Of a DNA stretch of 64,000 nt, positions 44,901 through 55,769 are shown piece by piece. The position numbers were made by a program, and so were the translations under genes. Every line of letters starts with the position of its first letter. The first letter of the stretch is position 1. Source of the stretch: Diaporthe sp. PMI_573 (Eukaryota; Ascomycota; Sordariomycetes; Diaporthales; Diaporthaceae). Location: positions 62,001 through 126,000 of the forward strand of contig JAJTUP010000018.1 in NCBI GenBank assembly GCA_021399435.1. Direction: 5' to 3'. The notes beneath the pieces were generated by a model. That model searched no databases. It had not been told where the DNA came from and saw nothing but the letters and a program-made list of their open reading frames with translations.

Positions 44901-47111
44901 CCATGCCGGACGGGCCACCGGCACACCCCGGCCACCGGCACAGCCAAATATTCCCCACACCACCAAAAACTCAACAACTCTATGAGGCTATCGCCAACTC
45001 AATTCTCGTCGTCTTCAATTGATTTGTACATAAATAGAAAGCCCAGAAGGAGGTCTTTCAGATGGTATATCTTTTTGGTACCCTTGTAGACCGTCCCGAT
45101 TGCGTGCGGACCTCCGCAGGTAGGTCGTTTTCCACAACCTCTTCGTCATCTATGCTATCCACGATAACTTCGATTTCCTCACCTACTTCTTCTTCCACCA
45201 CTTCGTTCTTTTAGATAAGGGTATTCCCACCATCCTTCTTGCCGCCCAGTATTTCTGCCAGTTGCATAAACCTTTAATTTAGGTTGGGAATAGCCCGCTG
45301 CTTCTTGGCCCTCATGCGCTTAATTTGGGCTTCCAACTTGGTAATTCTCTTGTTGGCAAGCACTAATTCGGCTTGTTTATAGTTAAAGATAATGCCTATC
45401 TTCCTATATTTAAGCCGTTCCTCTACTAAGGGGTTTGGGCTAGCAAGATCCCTAATCTCACGCCCAGACTTCGGCATATCTTTATCGGCTTCCAGCACTC
45501 GTTTAATACTATATTTGTCCTTATCTGCTTGGTATTCTAGGTATGTAAGGGCCTTTACGTAAAATATTAGCCAATTACCAGTTATACGCCACGCAGACTT
45601 AATATTCTTCTCGCTAAATCCCTTTTTGCATGTAGTGAAAAGTGCCTTAATAAAGTTGATTTTATCCACGGGTGCTAAATCTAAGAGTAACTGCCACGTA
45701 TCTAATTGGTCACGATAATAACTTTTAACTACATTAAAGACTTTATTATCTAGTAGCTAAAGCTTATAAGAACAATGGGCTGGTAAATAGCAGTAGAAGA
45801 CGTTATTTTGGAAGCATATAGTTATAAACTCATCCTGCGGAATTATTAGTATTAAGTGGGTTTTGGTCCGCCAATCCTGGCTTTACACCCACAGTTATAT
45901 GGCTAAAATGGCCATCTAAGATCAAAAGAATGGCTTCTAAATCATCTTCGTGGCAGTTATTCCTCTACGGCAAAAAAATATCTTATAGCTACGCTACGCC
46001 AATTTAATTGTTTGTCCAGCTGTTTTTAGACATAATAAAGTACCAGGAAGATACTATATATCAAAATTCCTTAAGAAACTACTGCTCTTATAGTTCTTTT
46101 CCCTTGAAAATAATACCCGGATCAAGCACTTCGCCGGTAGCAGTAATACTCTCAATTATAGTAGACTACCACCTTAATTGGTTAGATTTAACTATTGCCC
46201 TTTGCATTTTAGACGTTCCTATAACCAAGAAATCAAGACCTATATATAGTTAGTTATCCTTCTTAATCTCAGCCTCATTAGACCACTATTACGTACTATA
46301 TCCTGCTATCAAGCCGGCTTTATCTACATTAACTGTAAGGCTTGGCTTTATCCACGCAAATTCGCCCTCTCGAATGTTAAAATACTAGTTAATTGCCCTC
46401 GGGGTAAACTCGTAGAAGTGTAGTGCCTCTTGCTTACGCCTAATTTTAGTGCGGATCTCAGGGTGGCGCTTTATAAAGCGATCATTCTAGTAGTTGCCAA
46501 CCGTGGTCTCCTCACCAAGTTCTGCGAGCATAGAAGAAACCACCATTTTGACCTGAGAATGGCTTAGAGCGTACCCGAGACTTTCTTGGCGTAGAATCTA
46601 CTCAATCAGCTTCTCTTCCTGAGCGGTAGAGAGGAGGGCGTTGGTCTGTTGGACCTCAGGGTTGAGTTTCGATAAGCGGCCATTTCGCCTTCCGGAGAGT
46701 ATAGATGGCGGCATATTATGCTTCTTTGTGGCTGTTCTGAGAGAAACGGAGTTAATAGAGATGTCCTGTACGGCATTGGCTACATTTTCCTCAGTGTATA
46801 GCTTTGGAGGCATCGTAGTTGGCGATATAGGTGGTTGCATAGAGAAGTATCTTCAGGCAAAAACGCGTCTTCGAATTCCAATGTTTTGTTGTTGACAACT
46901 AGGCAGAATTGGGCGGTCAGGGAGCCCCACGTTTTTTCTGAAAACACCACCCTACATAATTGCCAATTCTCTATTGATCTATCTATTCAGATTTTAATTA
47001 AACTCAATAGTAGTCGAGAAACGTATAAGTAAACATGGTGAGTTTTTGGTGGTGTGGGGAATATTTGGCTGTGCCGGTGGCCGGGGTGTGCCGGTGGCCC
47101 GTCCGGCATGG
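44901..47111 (-). mobile_element. pogo/Fot1-like DNA transposon with 73-bp perfect TIRs, TSD TA
   Basis: Ends are identical inverted repeats of 73 bp starting CCATGCCGGACGGGCC, flanked by TA on both sides (44899-44900, 47112-47113), giving a 2,211-bp element. TA duplication plus the protein content place it in Tc1/mariner, pogo branch. The TIR contains the direct repeat GGCCACCGGCACA twice. The TIRs are pristine, while the coding region carries many amber stops. Confidence 0.93.
45274..46840 (-). pseudogene. pogo/Fot1-like transposase, inactivated
   Basis: From ATG 46840 the minus strand encodes an N-terminal HTH (LYTEENVANAVQDI, VSLRTATKKHNMPPS) and then a CENP-B-type HTH (EEKLIE-ILRQESLGYALSH, ETTVGNY, NDRFIKRHPEI). 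The DDE-1 catalytic region follows with VNVDKAGL near 46330 and LILDGHFSH near 45920. The tail (45669-45274) is an uninterrupted coil-like segment, KLEAQIKRMRAKKQ. This order is diagnostic of pogo/Fot1 transposases, which are usually 500-600 residues. TAG stops sit mostly where Gln or Trp are expected. It cannot produce transposase as written. Confidence 0.85.
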
Positions 47112-47640
47112 TAAGAGCCACGAAATCCATATAGGATGAGATGGGCTTTTCTCTTCTAGTGCCATCGTCGTGTCGCCTGCCGAGCACGTCATGCGCCGCA
47201 GATGTGGTCCTCTACACGCTGGCTGGCGAATTGCTACCGGCACCGTCCGACAAGGATCTCCGCTCCTATCATAACGCAATAGCCCACTGTGGCAGCGTGA
47301 TGGCATCTTTCGCGGGAAACATTCGCTACGCTCCGGCAAGTACCCAATGCGAGGCCGCGCAGATCTGTACCCCCACATATGACCCTCATCATTCCCATGC
47401 AGGTTGATGTCGGCCGGGTATCAATCCGGATGCGGGCAACGTCGAAAAAATGTCGTGATCTCTACAAAGCTGAACGTCTTGCAAGTGCGGCAAACCCTTC
47501 CCGTCACGACTGGGCGGAGAACCAACACCCGAAGCCAACGAGCGACCGACTAAGCTTTTCACACAAGCGTTGCCGAGCCCCGATCCGACCCGTCCGCTGG
47601 TATCCCGAGTATCCGTCCCGGCACAATCCCGCCAGCTGAG
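47112..47640. other. Gene-free region upstream of the symporter pseudogene
   Basis: Balanced base composition. Overlapping frames on both strands (47141-47407, 47379-47639, minus 47004-47378) have no motif in common with known families. The region presumably held the promoter of the symporter gene. The pogo element lies 530 bp upstream of its start codon. Confidence 0.45.
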
Positions 47641-49905
47641 ATGGTCTCCACTGCGGGCCTGCAGCTGATTTCCCAGGGCACTGCCTACAGGCTGCTCATC
47701 GGGCTGGGCGTGCTGTTCTGCGTCGTGATCTTAGCAGCAGCCCGCATCTAGAAAGCATATCTAGCAGAGGACTCGGGCACTTCCGAGATGTTTCTAGTAG
47801 CAAACCGGAGCGTCGGAACTAGGTTAACCGCGTCAGCTGTATTTTCAAGCTGGATGTGGATCAATGAGACTGTAATGTACGCGGCCATATAGTACCGATA
47901 TAGGCTCGCTATTCCGCTGGTTAGCCATAATCGTCTGAGAAATGTCTGGATGGTCAATGCTAACATGAGTACGCAGTGGTGGGGATCTGGTCTCTGCTTC
48001 CAAATTGCGTTGATAGCTGCTCTGGGCGCCATGGCCAAGATTCGAGTACCCTATGCCCATACGTCGCTTGAGATCATCAAGCAGCGGTATGGCAGAATCG
48101 GGCACAGTATATTCATCGTGATAAACTTGATTAATAATGTCTTTAGGTGTGCCAGTATGATCTTAACTGGTTTGCAGCTGGTATATAGTATATCCGGTAT
48201 GCATTTTGTGGCAGCCTGTATCATCATACCGTTTGGAGGTGAGCTAAGTTTCGGCCGTTCTCTTAAGTGCTCGAATCGCCTTGGTAGCTAAAACTTTCTT
48301 AGTTGTTCTATATACTGCTGTAGAAAGCCTTAAGGCGACGTTTCTAACCGACTTCCTATACATCCTAGTTGCGCTAATCCTAATTATCTACTTTACTTTA
48401 TCGGTCCTCTATTACGATGCCATCAGCAGCTTATGCGGCCTATATGACAAAGTTATAGCAACGGCCTCTGAAAACATCATCCTAGGCAACTACAAGGGCT
48501 CTCTTCTAACTATAAAATCTCGCGATACTATTATCTAGGGGCTAGACCTAAAGTTTGGCAACTTTACTCTAGTTATTATAGATACTATAATTCTGGCAAA
48601 GGTCCTTCGTAATAAAGGTCAATGCTACAGTTCTAGGATACAACCTGGCTGCCCTGGCTAGCTTCGGTATCCCTTAGGGGCTCGGAACTATAATCAGACT
48701 GGCAGCTTGGGGTATCCACAATATACCTGTCTTCCCAACCTTCCCTAGCGAATTTACTGCTGCGGAGGTAAGTATAGGTTTTGTAATGCTGTATACTATC
48801 AAAGCCCTAATTAGGAACCAAGGCATTATTGCCTTCCTGGTGCTTGTCTTTATAGCTATGATAAGCACTGTGTTCTCTTTAATGATTGCAGTCAGTAGTA
48901 TCCTCTCCGACAATGTCTATAAAATATACCTCAACCCCCGAGCTACTGACAAGAAACTTGTTAAGGTTAGCTACCTTACTATGATAATTTACAGGGTTTT
49001 TATATTAGGTATTGTAATCGCTCTTAAACTATGGTGGGGTAAATAGAACCTGGCTCGGCTATCTTAGGCCAGTGGTCAGCTACCTAGGAATCATCCTTCT
49101 AGCCCTAACACTAGGCTAGTTATAATAGACGAGACTTGCGGCAGTCATCTCTCCTATGCTAGGCTTCTTTACAGGTCTCGTTCTCTGGCTTGGCATAGCA
49201 TACCATATATGTAGAAAAGTGGCTATTGAGACAACCCAGAACCCATTCCCAGTACTATATGGAGCTATTGGGTTGTTCTTCTCCCCTGCACTATACTTGG
49301 TACTAATACTGCTGTACAAGCCGTCTAAGTTTAACTGGCGGGAGTTTCTGCGAATTGAGCTGGCCGATAAGGCGATGTTGCATAGGAAAGACAAGAAGTT
49401 GGTGATAGTGTCTTCAGGGAGTGATGATAAGAAGAAAATCAGGGAGATTGTGCCTAAGGATAATGAGCCTGCCAACTTAGCTGTTCTGGCAAAGTGCTTG
49501 CTGCCCCAGTAATATAGTACTAATACGGAGCTTAGAGTAGATAAAAGGTCCCTGGAGGTCTTGAAAACAACCTCTATTATCAGCCTTGATAACGTCTAGC
49601 ACCCCTTCGATGAAGTAATACTGCATAAGCTCTGGGTCTGGGAATGTATTATGTGGGTCTTCTTCGTCGTTATCGTGCTGGTGACATTTGTGGCATGGCT
49701 AATGCCGCTATATCGGGACTATATTTTCACAAAGCCATTCTTCAGCGGTTGGACTACTATTGCTATTGTTTGGTAATTCTTTGCTTTTTGGGGCGGTGGT
49801 CGTATTCCGTGTGTAGGACGGGCGGCATGCTATTGCAAAAGGGGCGAGGGGCGTTTGGAGGTCGTTTGGCTCGGGTACTGCCAAGGCTGGACCTTAGTGA
49901 TGAGG
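47641..49905 (+). pseudogene. DUR3-like urea/solute:sodium symporter pseudogene
   Basis: From ATG 47641 (MVSTAGLQLISQGTAYRLLI) the frame follows a DUR3-type symporter: AEDSGTSEMFLVANRSVGTR, TASAVFSSWMWINETVMYAA, then after a short intron (about 47918-47971, AACATGAGTACGCAG acceptor) WGSGLCFQIALIAALG, AKIRVPYAHTSLEIIKQRYG and INNVFRCASMILTGLQLVYS. Later blocks are KATFLTDFLYILVALILIIY, DNVYKIYLNPRATDKKLVKV, and a C-terminus FTKPFFSGWTTIAIVW. Family members are polytopic plasma-membrane transporters of about 650-700 residues. TAG stops (for example near 47748 and 47890) and frame changes (near 48250, 49045, 49515) inactivate it. Mutation is much milder than in the transposons. Confidence 0.85.
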
Positions 49906-50326
49906 CATAACACCGCAGCTCATAACTAGCTTGATGAAGCCTTAGAAAGGCCCCGACGGTGAGAGGCTATTTGGCAGACCATTGGGTGGGGTCGACGCGT
50001 GTCACCTGTGTGAAGGCGTCTCGGGCGTTGCTAAATTATCGGCTCGTCGGCCCCCACGAGATAAGACATACACCATGTAGAAATGCACAGTCTTCAGCGC
50101 CAAGAAAGGCCCAGGTCTGGATTGAAGTACAACATTCCTCTATCTGTTGGGACGAAACCATGTCGTCATCTTGACGAGCAAGCCACAACATTGGCCGCCA
50201 ACCGTCCAGTGGTGAGAGGCAAACATGTGATTGAGATGTTCAAAAACCAAGCAAGGGGAACTCGATAAGCCCAATGACTGAGTACGAACCACCGAGACCA
50301 TCCTTCAGCACCTCGATCTCAGGGAC
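49906..50326 (+). promoter_or_regulatory. Intergenic region upstream of the caleosin gene
   Basis: About 420 bp between the symporter pseudogene and the caleosin start. No frame is convincing and no clear TATA box was seen. It should contain the caleosin promoter. Confidence 0.35.
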
Positions 50327-51498
50327 ATGCCACCATCACCGCCAGACAAGATGCTCCCATCCAACGAGGATGCCCCCCGCTCGAGCAATGTGGCAAACTT
50401 CGCAACCTCAGCCGAAAAATGTCCCGAGACTAGGCCCCGGCCACTAGCGACCGAAATCGACTCCAGGATCCACCAACCCGGCGTCGCGCGTGCAAGCCTC
50501 GCTGTCTCCACCGACCGGCCGGACGGCGACCAGGTCTACGCCGCCAAGCACTCTGGATATGTAGGTCATCTTCGCATTCTCACCTAGTGGCTCAAACAGT
50601 GGTGTGATCACCCCAACTCTACGGACAAGGATCATCCACTGAGCATACAGTCCACTATGAGTAGAATGGCTGACATACATGCATTGACTTGCAGACCACA
50701 CTTCAGCAGCATGTCATGTACTTTGATACCGACAACGACGGCGAGATCTGGATAGGCGACACATACCGAGGCTTTCGGGACCTCGGATTCGCAATCCCCT
50801 TCTGCCTGTTCTGCTCGCCCATCATCCACCTCGCCTTCTCGTACGGTACAAGGATGGTGAAGTCCTATTGGCCAGACCCCTTCTTTCGCATATACGTCGA
50901 CGGCATCCACAAAGCCAAGGTGAGTGGAAGACATGCTGTTAGGCTATGGGGTGTTGCTGACGTTGGACCGCATCCTTGCAGCATGGCTCGGACACTGGAG
51001 CCTACGACAACGAGGGTCGTTTCCGCCCGCAGCAGTTTGAAGAGATCTTCTCCAAATACGACGAGGACGGCGGTGGGGGCCTTACGCACGGCGAGCTGCT
51101 GCAGATGAGGAATGGGAACCGTGTTGCTGCTGATGTCTTCGGAGTTAGTCTTCCTGTTACCATATTCACCCTCACCAAATTCCCTTGCTTACATACACTC
51201 GATCACCTTCAGTCGACTACAGCCTTTTTCGAGTGGTCGACTATCTGGCTTCTGCTACAGCGGGACGGCAAGGTGTGGAAGGAAGACTTGAGGGGTATCT
51301 ACGATGTAAGTCTCGCATGTGGGCTTTGAAATCTCCTCACAGGCCCATCGATAGTGTTGACGTCTAATTAAGGGGTCACTCATGTAGCGAATACGTGAGG
51401 AGAGAAACGGAAACCCAGAATACAAGAACAACTGGGGCTTCGGAAGGGACGGTTACTTCACATCTTATTTCGGCTCTAGGAAGGCGAAACTAGGATGA
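50327..51498 (+). CDS. Caleosin-family calcium-binding protein / peroxygenase
   Basis: Five exons (50327-50560, 50695-50919, 50982-51143, 51213-51305, 51388-51498), all joined in phase 0 with GT..AG introns, encode 274 residues. Residues about 80-95 form the single EF-hand (FDTDNDGEIWIGDTYRGF). A hydrophobic segment with central prolines follows (LGFAIPFCLFCSPIIHLAFS). Two conserved His, in LQQHVMYFD and VDGIHKAKHG, match the haem ligands of plant and fungal caleosins, which act as peroxygenases on lipid droplets or membranes. Length fits fungal members. The start is the first in-frame ATG; a longer N-terminus cannot be excluded. No stops or RIP damage, so likely functional. Confidence 0.88.
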
Positions 51499-52049
51499 AC
51501 TCGCGTACAGCAAGAGAGAAGACAGCACGGGAAATTACTTCAAGTGATTGTTATATACCTCTAGCCATGCGATACCATACCGTGAGTGTTCTTGCTTTTA
51601 ATTCATATACACACGCTTCTCAAGCAGTACGAATTCGGTCCCTTTATACAGTGGTAAATTACTTGGCATATACACCAGAGCCACGATCATCTCTGTTCCT
51701 TGGGATTGCTCATTTGATATATGACCGAGTAAGTGCACATGAGCCTTTCTGTTCACAATTAATACTTGAGTGAATTCAGTACGCGAGACAAAAAAAAAAG
51801 AATGCGTAGCGAGAACAGACAATATATTGATCACCTCTATTATGAAACGAACCCAGGAGTGTAGTGAAAATGGAAGAGATTTCCACAGGCCGCCGGATCT
51901 CACCTCCACCCCTAGCATTACTTCTGTACCCCAAACGTCGAATTTCCCACCTCCAGCTCCCGCCTTTCACGAGTCACTTCGGATCGCGCAACTCAACCTA
52001 ACGAAATGGGGAGCGGATGCTGAGAATAAGCAATGACGGAAGTCGCTCC
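51499..52049. other. Intergenic region between convergent genes
   Basis: Separates the caleosin stop from the stop of the minus-strand secreted-protein gene. It should hold both 3' ends. Short frames here are unsupported, and no other feature was recognised. Confidence 0.5.
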
Positions 52050-52799
52050 CTAGGGGCCGTACTCGGGCCAGTTGATGGCAGAAACATCCTCATAGCAGCG
52101 CTCAACCAGAGCAAACTCGTGGCTGGCCGCGGAAGATTCATCGAGAGCCGCGCACTCCGGGATCAAATTGATGGGGACACAGCCCTCAGGGATGTTGGCG
52201 TGGTACTCGTAAGTGTTCTCATCCGGCCCGTTGAAGGTGGCATAGGCATAGTTGACGGTGACAACCTCTCCCAAGCTCGGGTTCCCAGCCAGCTCGTTCT
52301 TGCAGGCCACAAAGGTACCCAGACCGAGGCCGTTCTCCACGATCGGGTAGACAACGGGGAAGCTGGCGATGTAGGCGGGCGTGGACTCACCGACGCCGAT
52401 GGAGACGTGGTGCTGGGTAGGGTACGTCGCGTCGAACTCGGTGGGCGACTGTACCTGCCAGGAGAAGGGGATAGGGAGAGACCCGGCGTCGGTGAGCAGG
52501 CTGGTGCTGTGATATGCCTGGTCCTGGGCGGTGCCGTTCTCGTAGAAGATGCGGCCTGGGTTGGTGGCTGCGTCAAAGGGGGCGAGAACAGCGGCGTTGG
52601 TTCCGGCACCGGTATGGTAGCCCTGCACCAGCCAGTTCTTGATGGATGGGCTGAAGTCGAGGGTTGGGTCCGTCACGTTGGCGATGAGCTTGAAAGCCTG
52701 CGAGGACGAGGTGGGTGGGTAATGAGGAGCCTGGCGGCGAACGGCGGGTGCTGCCACGGCCAGAGTGGTCATGCTGAGAGCGAGGATGGCGGACTTCAT
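52050..52799 (-). CDS. Secreted DUF7907-like protein
   Basis: A single exon of 249 codons from ATG 52799 to TGA/TAG at 52050. The N-terminus is a classical signal peptide (MKSAILALSMTTLAVAAPA) followed by a dibasic VRRQ site. The body opens FKLIANVTDPTLDFSP and contains NWLVQGYHTGAG, GRIFYENGTAQ and FVACKNELAG, the pattern of a widespread fungal secreted family annotated DUF7907, whose function is unknown. Four Cys lie in the C-terminal half. NVT and NGT are potential N-glycosylation sites. The opposite strand is also open for 267 codons, but only the minus frame has a signal peptide and family resemblance. Confidence 0.85.
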   Translation of the reverse strand: MKSAILALSMTTLAVAAPAVRRQAPHYPPTSSSQAFKLIANVTDPTLDFSPSIKNWLVQGYHTGAGTNAAVLAPFDAATNPGRIFYENGTAQDQAYHSTSLLTDAGSLPIPFSWQVQSPTEFDATYPTQHHVSIGVGESTPAYIASFPVVYPIVENGLGLGTFVACKNELAGNPSLGEVVTVNYAYATFNGPDENTYEYHANIPEGCVPINLIPECAALDESSAASHEFALVERCYEDVSAINWPEYGP

Positions 52800-53030
52800 T
52801 TTGAGGTTGGTGTTGTTTAAGTCTGAGACTTTGGCTGTGAGGATTTTTTGTTTGGGAAGATGTGAATGGATCGTAGATGCTCTGACGGTGATACTGACAG
52901 CGAGGTAAGATTTCGTTGAAGAACTGGATCGTTTCCCCTATTTATATTGGCTCGACATTGGCTGCCAGCACCGAGGATGCGGCAATTGTCCGACTGGAAT
53001 AAACTGACGATACTTCCAAACTGCAACAAA
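52800..53030 (-). promoter_or_regulatory. Promoter region of the DUF7907-like gene
   Basis: A TATA-like element (CCAATATAAATAGGGG read on the minus strand, at about 52937-52952) lies about 140 bp upstream of the ATG, with pyrimidine-rich sequence between them. This is a typical fungal core promoter arrangement. Confidence 0.5.
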
Positions 53031-54038
53031 TATAATCAGTATTCCAATTAGATGTCATCGTGAACTCCTCTATTGAGGCAGTGACACAGATTCTGGTGAC
53101 GTTACAGTGCACGCTTACACATGGATTTACTAGAATCGGTAAGGGCGAAAGACAGGGATCCAATACGGGATGGAGAAGATCCAATTGGGCGATGGCTTAC
53201 CAACTTCTGGGTGCTTGGATACCCACTGGAACGGCGGGAGTTCGCTGACTTTCCGCTTATGAATGCTCAGTCAAGGGTCTGTAAGTGCAGTGTAGTTCTG
53301 GCTCTTGAGACAACACGAGGTATTTGGAACAGAACTCTTCTGCCAAGACACAAGCGATCCCATCAACCAGCCTTCGGTAACAAATCGAAGTTGCTCTTCA
53401 AGTACAATAGGTGGATTCCCTCCGCATAAACGATGCAATCGACAGAGGCAAAAGTGGGAGAGGCAACAGTAAGCGCCCCTCGCCATCATCCTTCGGCCAA
53501 ACCCGGAACCACGAGACTATCCGCATTGAGCAGCAGTGTCTTCTATTGAGGGAGATGGCCGTTACGAATGTGTGCGCTGGCACCGGCACACATCTTTTCT
53601 TTTGTACAAGTAGAGTGGTTTCCTCCAAAAAGTTCCGCCGAGACTTCCTGCTTCAATGGCATGATATTCAACGCTGATCTGCAAATGCCAACATTCAACA
53701 CCTCCCATCCCAATCAAATTCACCATTTTCTCCCACCCCCCTAATTTTCCATTCTTTTCTTCGAGTGCTACAGACGGTTTTGCGATTGGACTAGGACACG
53801 CTTCAGCATGAGCATTTCCAGTTTGGCGAAGTCATTAGGCCCAGGATTCATTCAGGAGGGTACACATTTGTCTTATTATGTTATTATAGAGACTCTAGTC
53901 CGCCGATTTCTAACAGTGCCTGCAAGCACCACTGGGGCAGTACCCATGGCTACAGCTGAATCTGCAGAGGCCCTTGTAGCTATCGTCTAGTCCATTCGCA
54001 AGGGAGCCTTCCTGCCCGGACCCCTGGCCCAAGCCGGC
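53031..54038. other. Gene-poor stretch
   Basis: Several short frames overlap on both strands, with no motif or coherent exon structure. The frame at 53808-53990 ends in amber-rich, RIP-like sequence (GTAGCTATCGTCTAG) and may be a remnant. No gene is called. Confidence 0.45.
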
Positions 54039-54975
54039 CTATGTGCTATACTCGGTACACTTGCAGACACTATCTGGGCAATACCCGTTGGAGCACGTAA
54101 ATAAGCAGAGACCAGTATAGTTATTAGACAGGCCGGCCTTTACCTTTCCAGCCATACAGACATTGCTAGTCGAAGGCGGCGTAGTCAAGCCACCGCCGCC
54201 ACCGCCGGATAAGCTACCGACATACTTCTCCTGGATGAACTGGCCCGCGTCGCCCGAGTACAGGTTAAAGTAGTTAGTATACGCGCCGTCTTCCATTGGC
54301 CTCGTGCCGTCGCCGTAGGCGCAGAGGTTGTCGCCGCCGTTACAGTAAGACCACAGCACCGACAAGAACGCGTTAAGGTGCTCCAGCGACACGCCAGAGC
54401 GGGGGCTCTGGGCGTTATAGGCCGAGCCGGCCTGTACATTGTATGGCTGGTTGGCGACATGGTTTGGGTCGCCAAAGACGAGAGCAGCGCAGACTATTGT
54501 TGGAAGGAACCTGTCAGCAAGTATTCTATCGAGGCCATTGAGATGTATGGAAAGGAGGCCTACCCCTGCTTCCGGGGACAGCAGTAGGCGTCAGACCCGA
54601 GTCGGCCAGCACATTGTTCACAACCACGGCTCCCTCGCTATAACCACTCAACGCGATCTTGGCATTTAGGCATCGCTAAGTATACGCCTTAATCTAGGCC
54701 ACGCCAGAAGAGCGTCCCTCCTCTACTGCAGCACCGAAGCCATTGGCGTTGGTCGCGTCAAAGGTAATGTCCTTGTAATCACAGCTAGCCACGCCATTAT
54801 ATGCGGCGTCGACCAGGTACTACTGCCGGCCGGGGTATTCCTCGTTCCACCCGCGAGCGAGAAAAATATGCAGGTCCGTACAGGACCCGGAACCCGTGGA
54901 TTGGCGCTTGCTGGGGGCAGCGGAGGCCAAGAAGGCGAGGTTTAAAATAGTAGCGACGGCCTTGGGGGACAACAT
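54039..54975 (-). pseudogene. CE5 (cutinase/acetylxylan-esterase-like) secreted enzyme, inactivated
   Basis: From ATG 54975 a signal peptide (MLSPKAVATILNLAFLASA) leads into CTDLHIFLARGWNEEYPGR, the nucleophile region KIALSGYSEGAVVVNNVLA (G-x-S-x-G), an intron-like gap, then ALVFGDPNHVANQPYNVQ and DNLCAYGDG. A Gly linker and a Cys-rich C-terminal module (VCMAGKVKAGLSNNYTGLC, SNGYCPDSVCKC) end at 54039. This is the CE5 layout with a short C-terminal Cys-rich tail. Amber stops replace Gln at three sites. The codon where the family has the catalytic His before TNYF is TAT (54279-54281), giving AYTNYF. The decay is RIP-like but light. Confidence 0.75.
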
Positions 54976-55769
54976 GGTGATTACTATTAATTAGGATTAA
55001 AGGCTAGTACTGTAGCTAATATTGCCTTACAGTTCCGTGGTGGGCGAGTGAAGGGGCTCGTGGGAAAGGGGAGGAGGACGGGAAACGGGAAACGGATTGT
55101 TTGTGGAAGGCAAAGTCCGTGATTTATTTTGAGCTCGCGACCCGAGGCCTGGGGGTGGGTTGTGCTAGGCAAGGGATCGACTCCATGATTGCATCAGTCC
55201 GCGCATCCTTTCTCATTCTGGGCCTCGGCAGGATGATTGCTTTTGTGGGTTTCTCCATCTATTTCGAGGTAGAGGCGGGGAATGGGCACTGATAGGGGAG
55301 CGGAGGGTGGGTTCGATACGAGCTTACTTGTGGAGATCGTAAAAGGCCCCTGTTTATGCTTAATTTGTCGGAACCAAGGCTCGGATGACGGTGCCGATAC
55401 TGTACAGAGTAGTCCCAAGCATCACATGAACTTCACAAATGTATTCATATTCACATGTTCATTCAACCTGTTTTTCCATTGTGTCCTGAATATTCTTCTT
55501 GAAAAAAATTGTCAATCTGATTGTTCGCGCCGTGGGTACTGAATTAAGACCCTGAGCCCATATTCTACAACGAAAACCATCCTCAGACCTGCTAGAAAGC
55601 ATCAGTATCGGCTTTCGGTAATAATCAGCGGCTTGACTTGAGCTGTTTTCGTAGTTGAACCCTCGATGCTAGTGCTGCACCCTAAGGATAACCCCAAGCT
55701 CATTACTAGCCCGGAATTCATGACCAATCGAGGTTTCTCGAAATAGGAATAAGCAAACCGAGGAAAGGA
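54976..55769. other. Intergenic region
   Basis: About 0.8 kb between the 5' end of the CE5 pseudogene and the 3' end of the F-box pseudogene. Pyrimidine-rich sequence upstream of 54975 fits a promoter. No gene was recognised. Confidence 0.5.

Noticed and set aside
51495..51773. 92-codon frame after the caleosin gene
   Set aside because: It starts at the last codons of caleosin exon 5 in another frame and has no motif. It is treated as 3' flanking sequence.
52017..52820. 267-codon plus-strand frame opposite the DUF7907-like gene
   Set aside because: It is the antisense shadow. The minus frame has a signal peptide and family motifs, while the plus frame is Gly/Val/Arg-rich without motifs.
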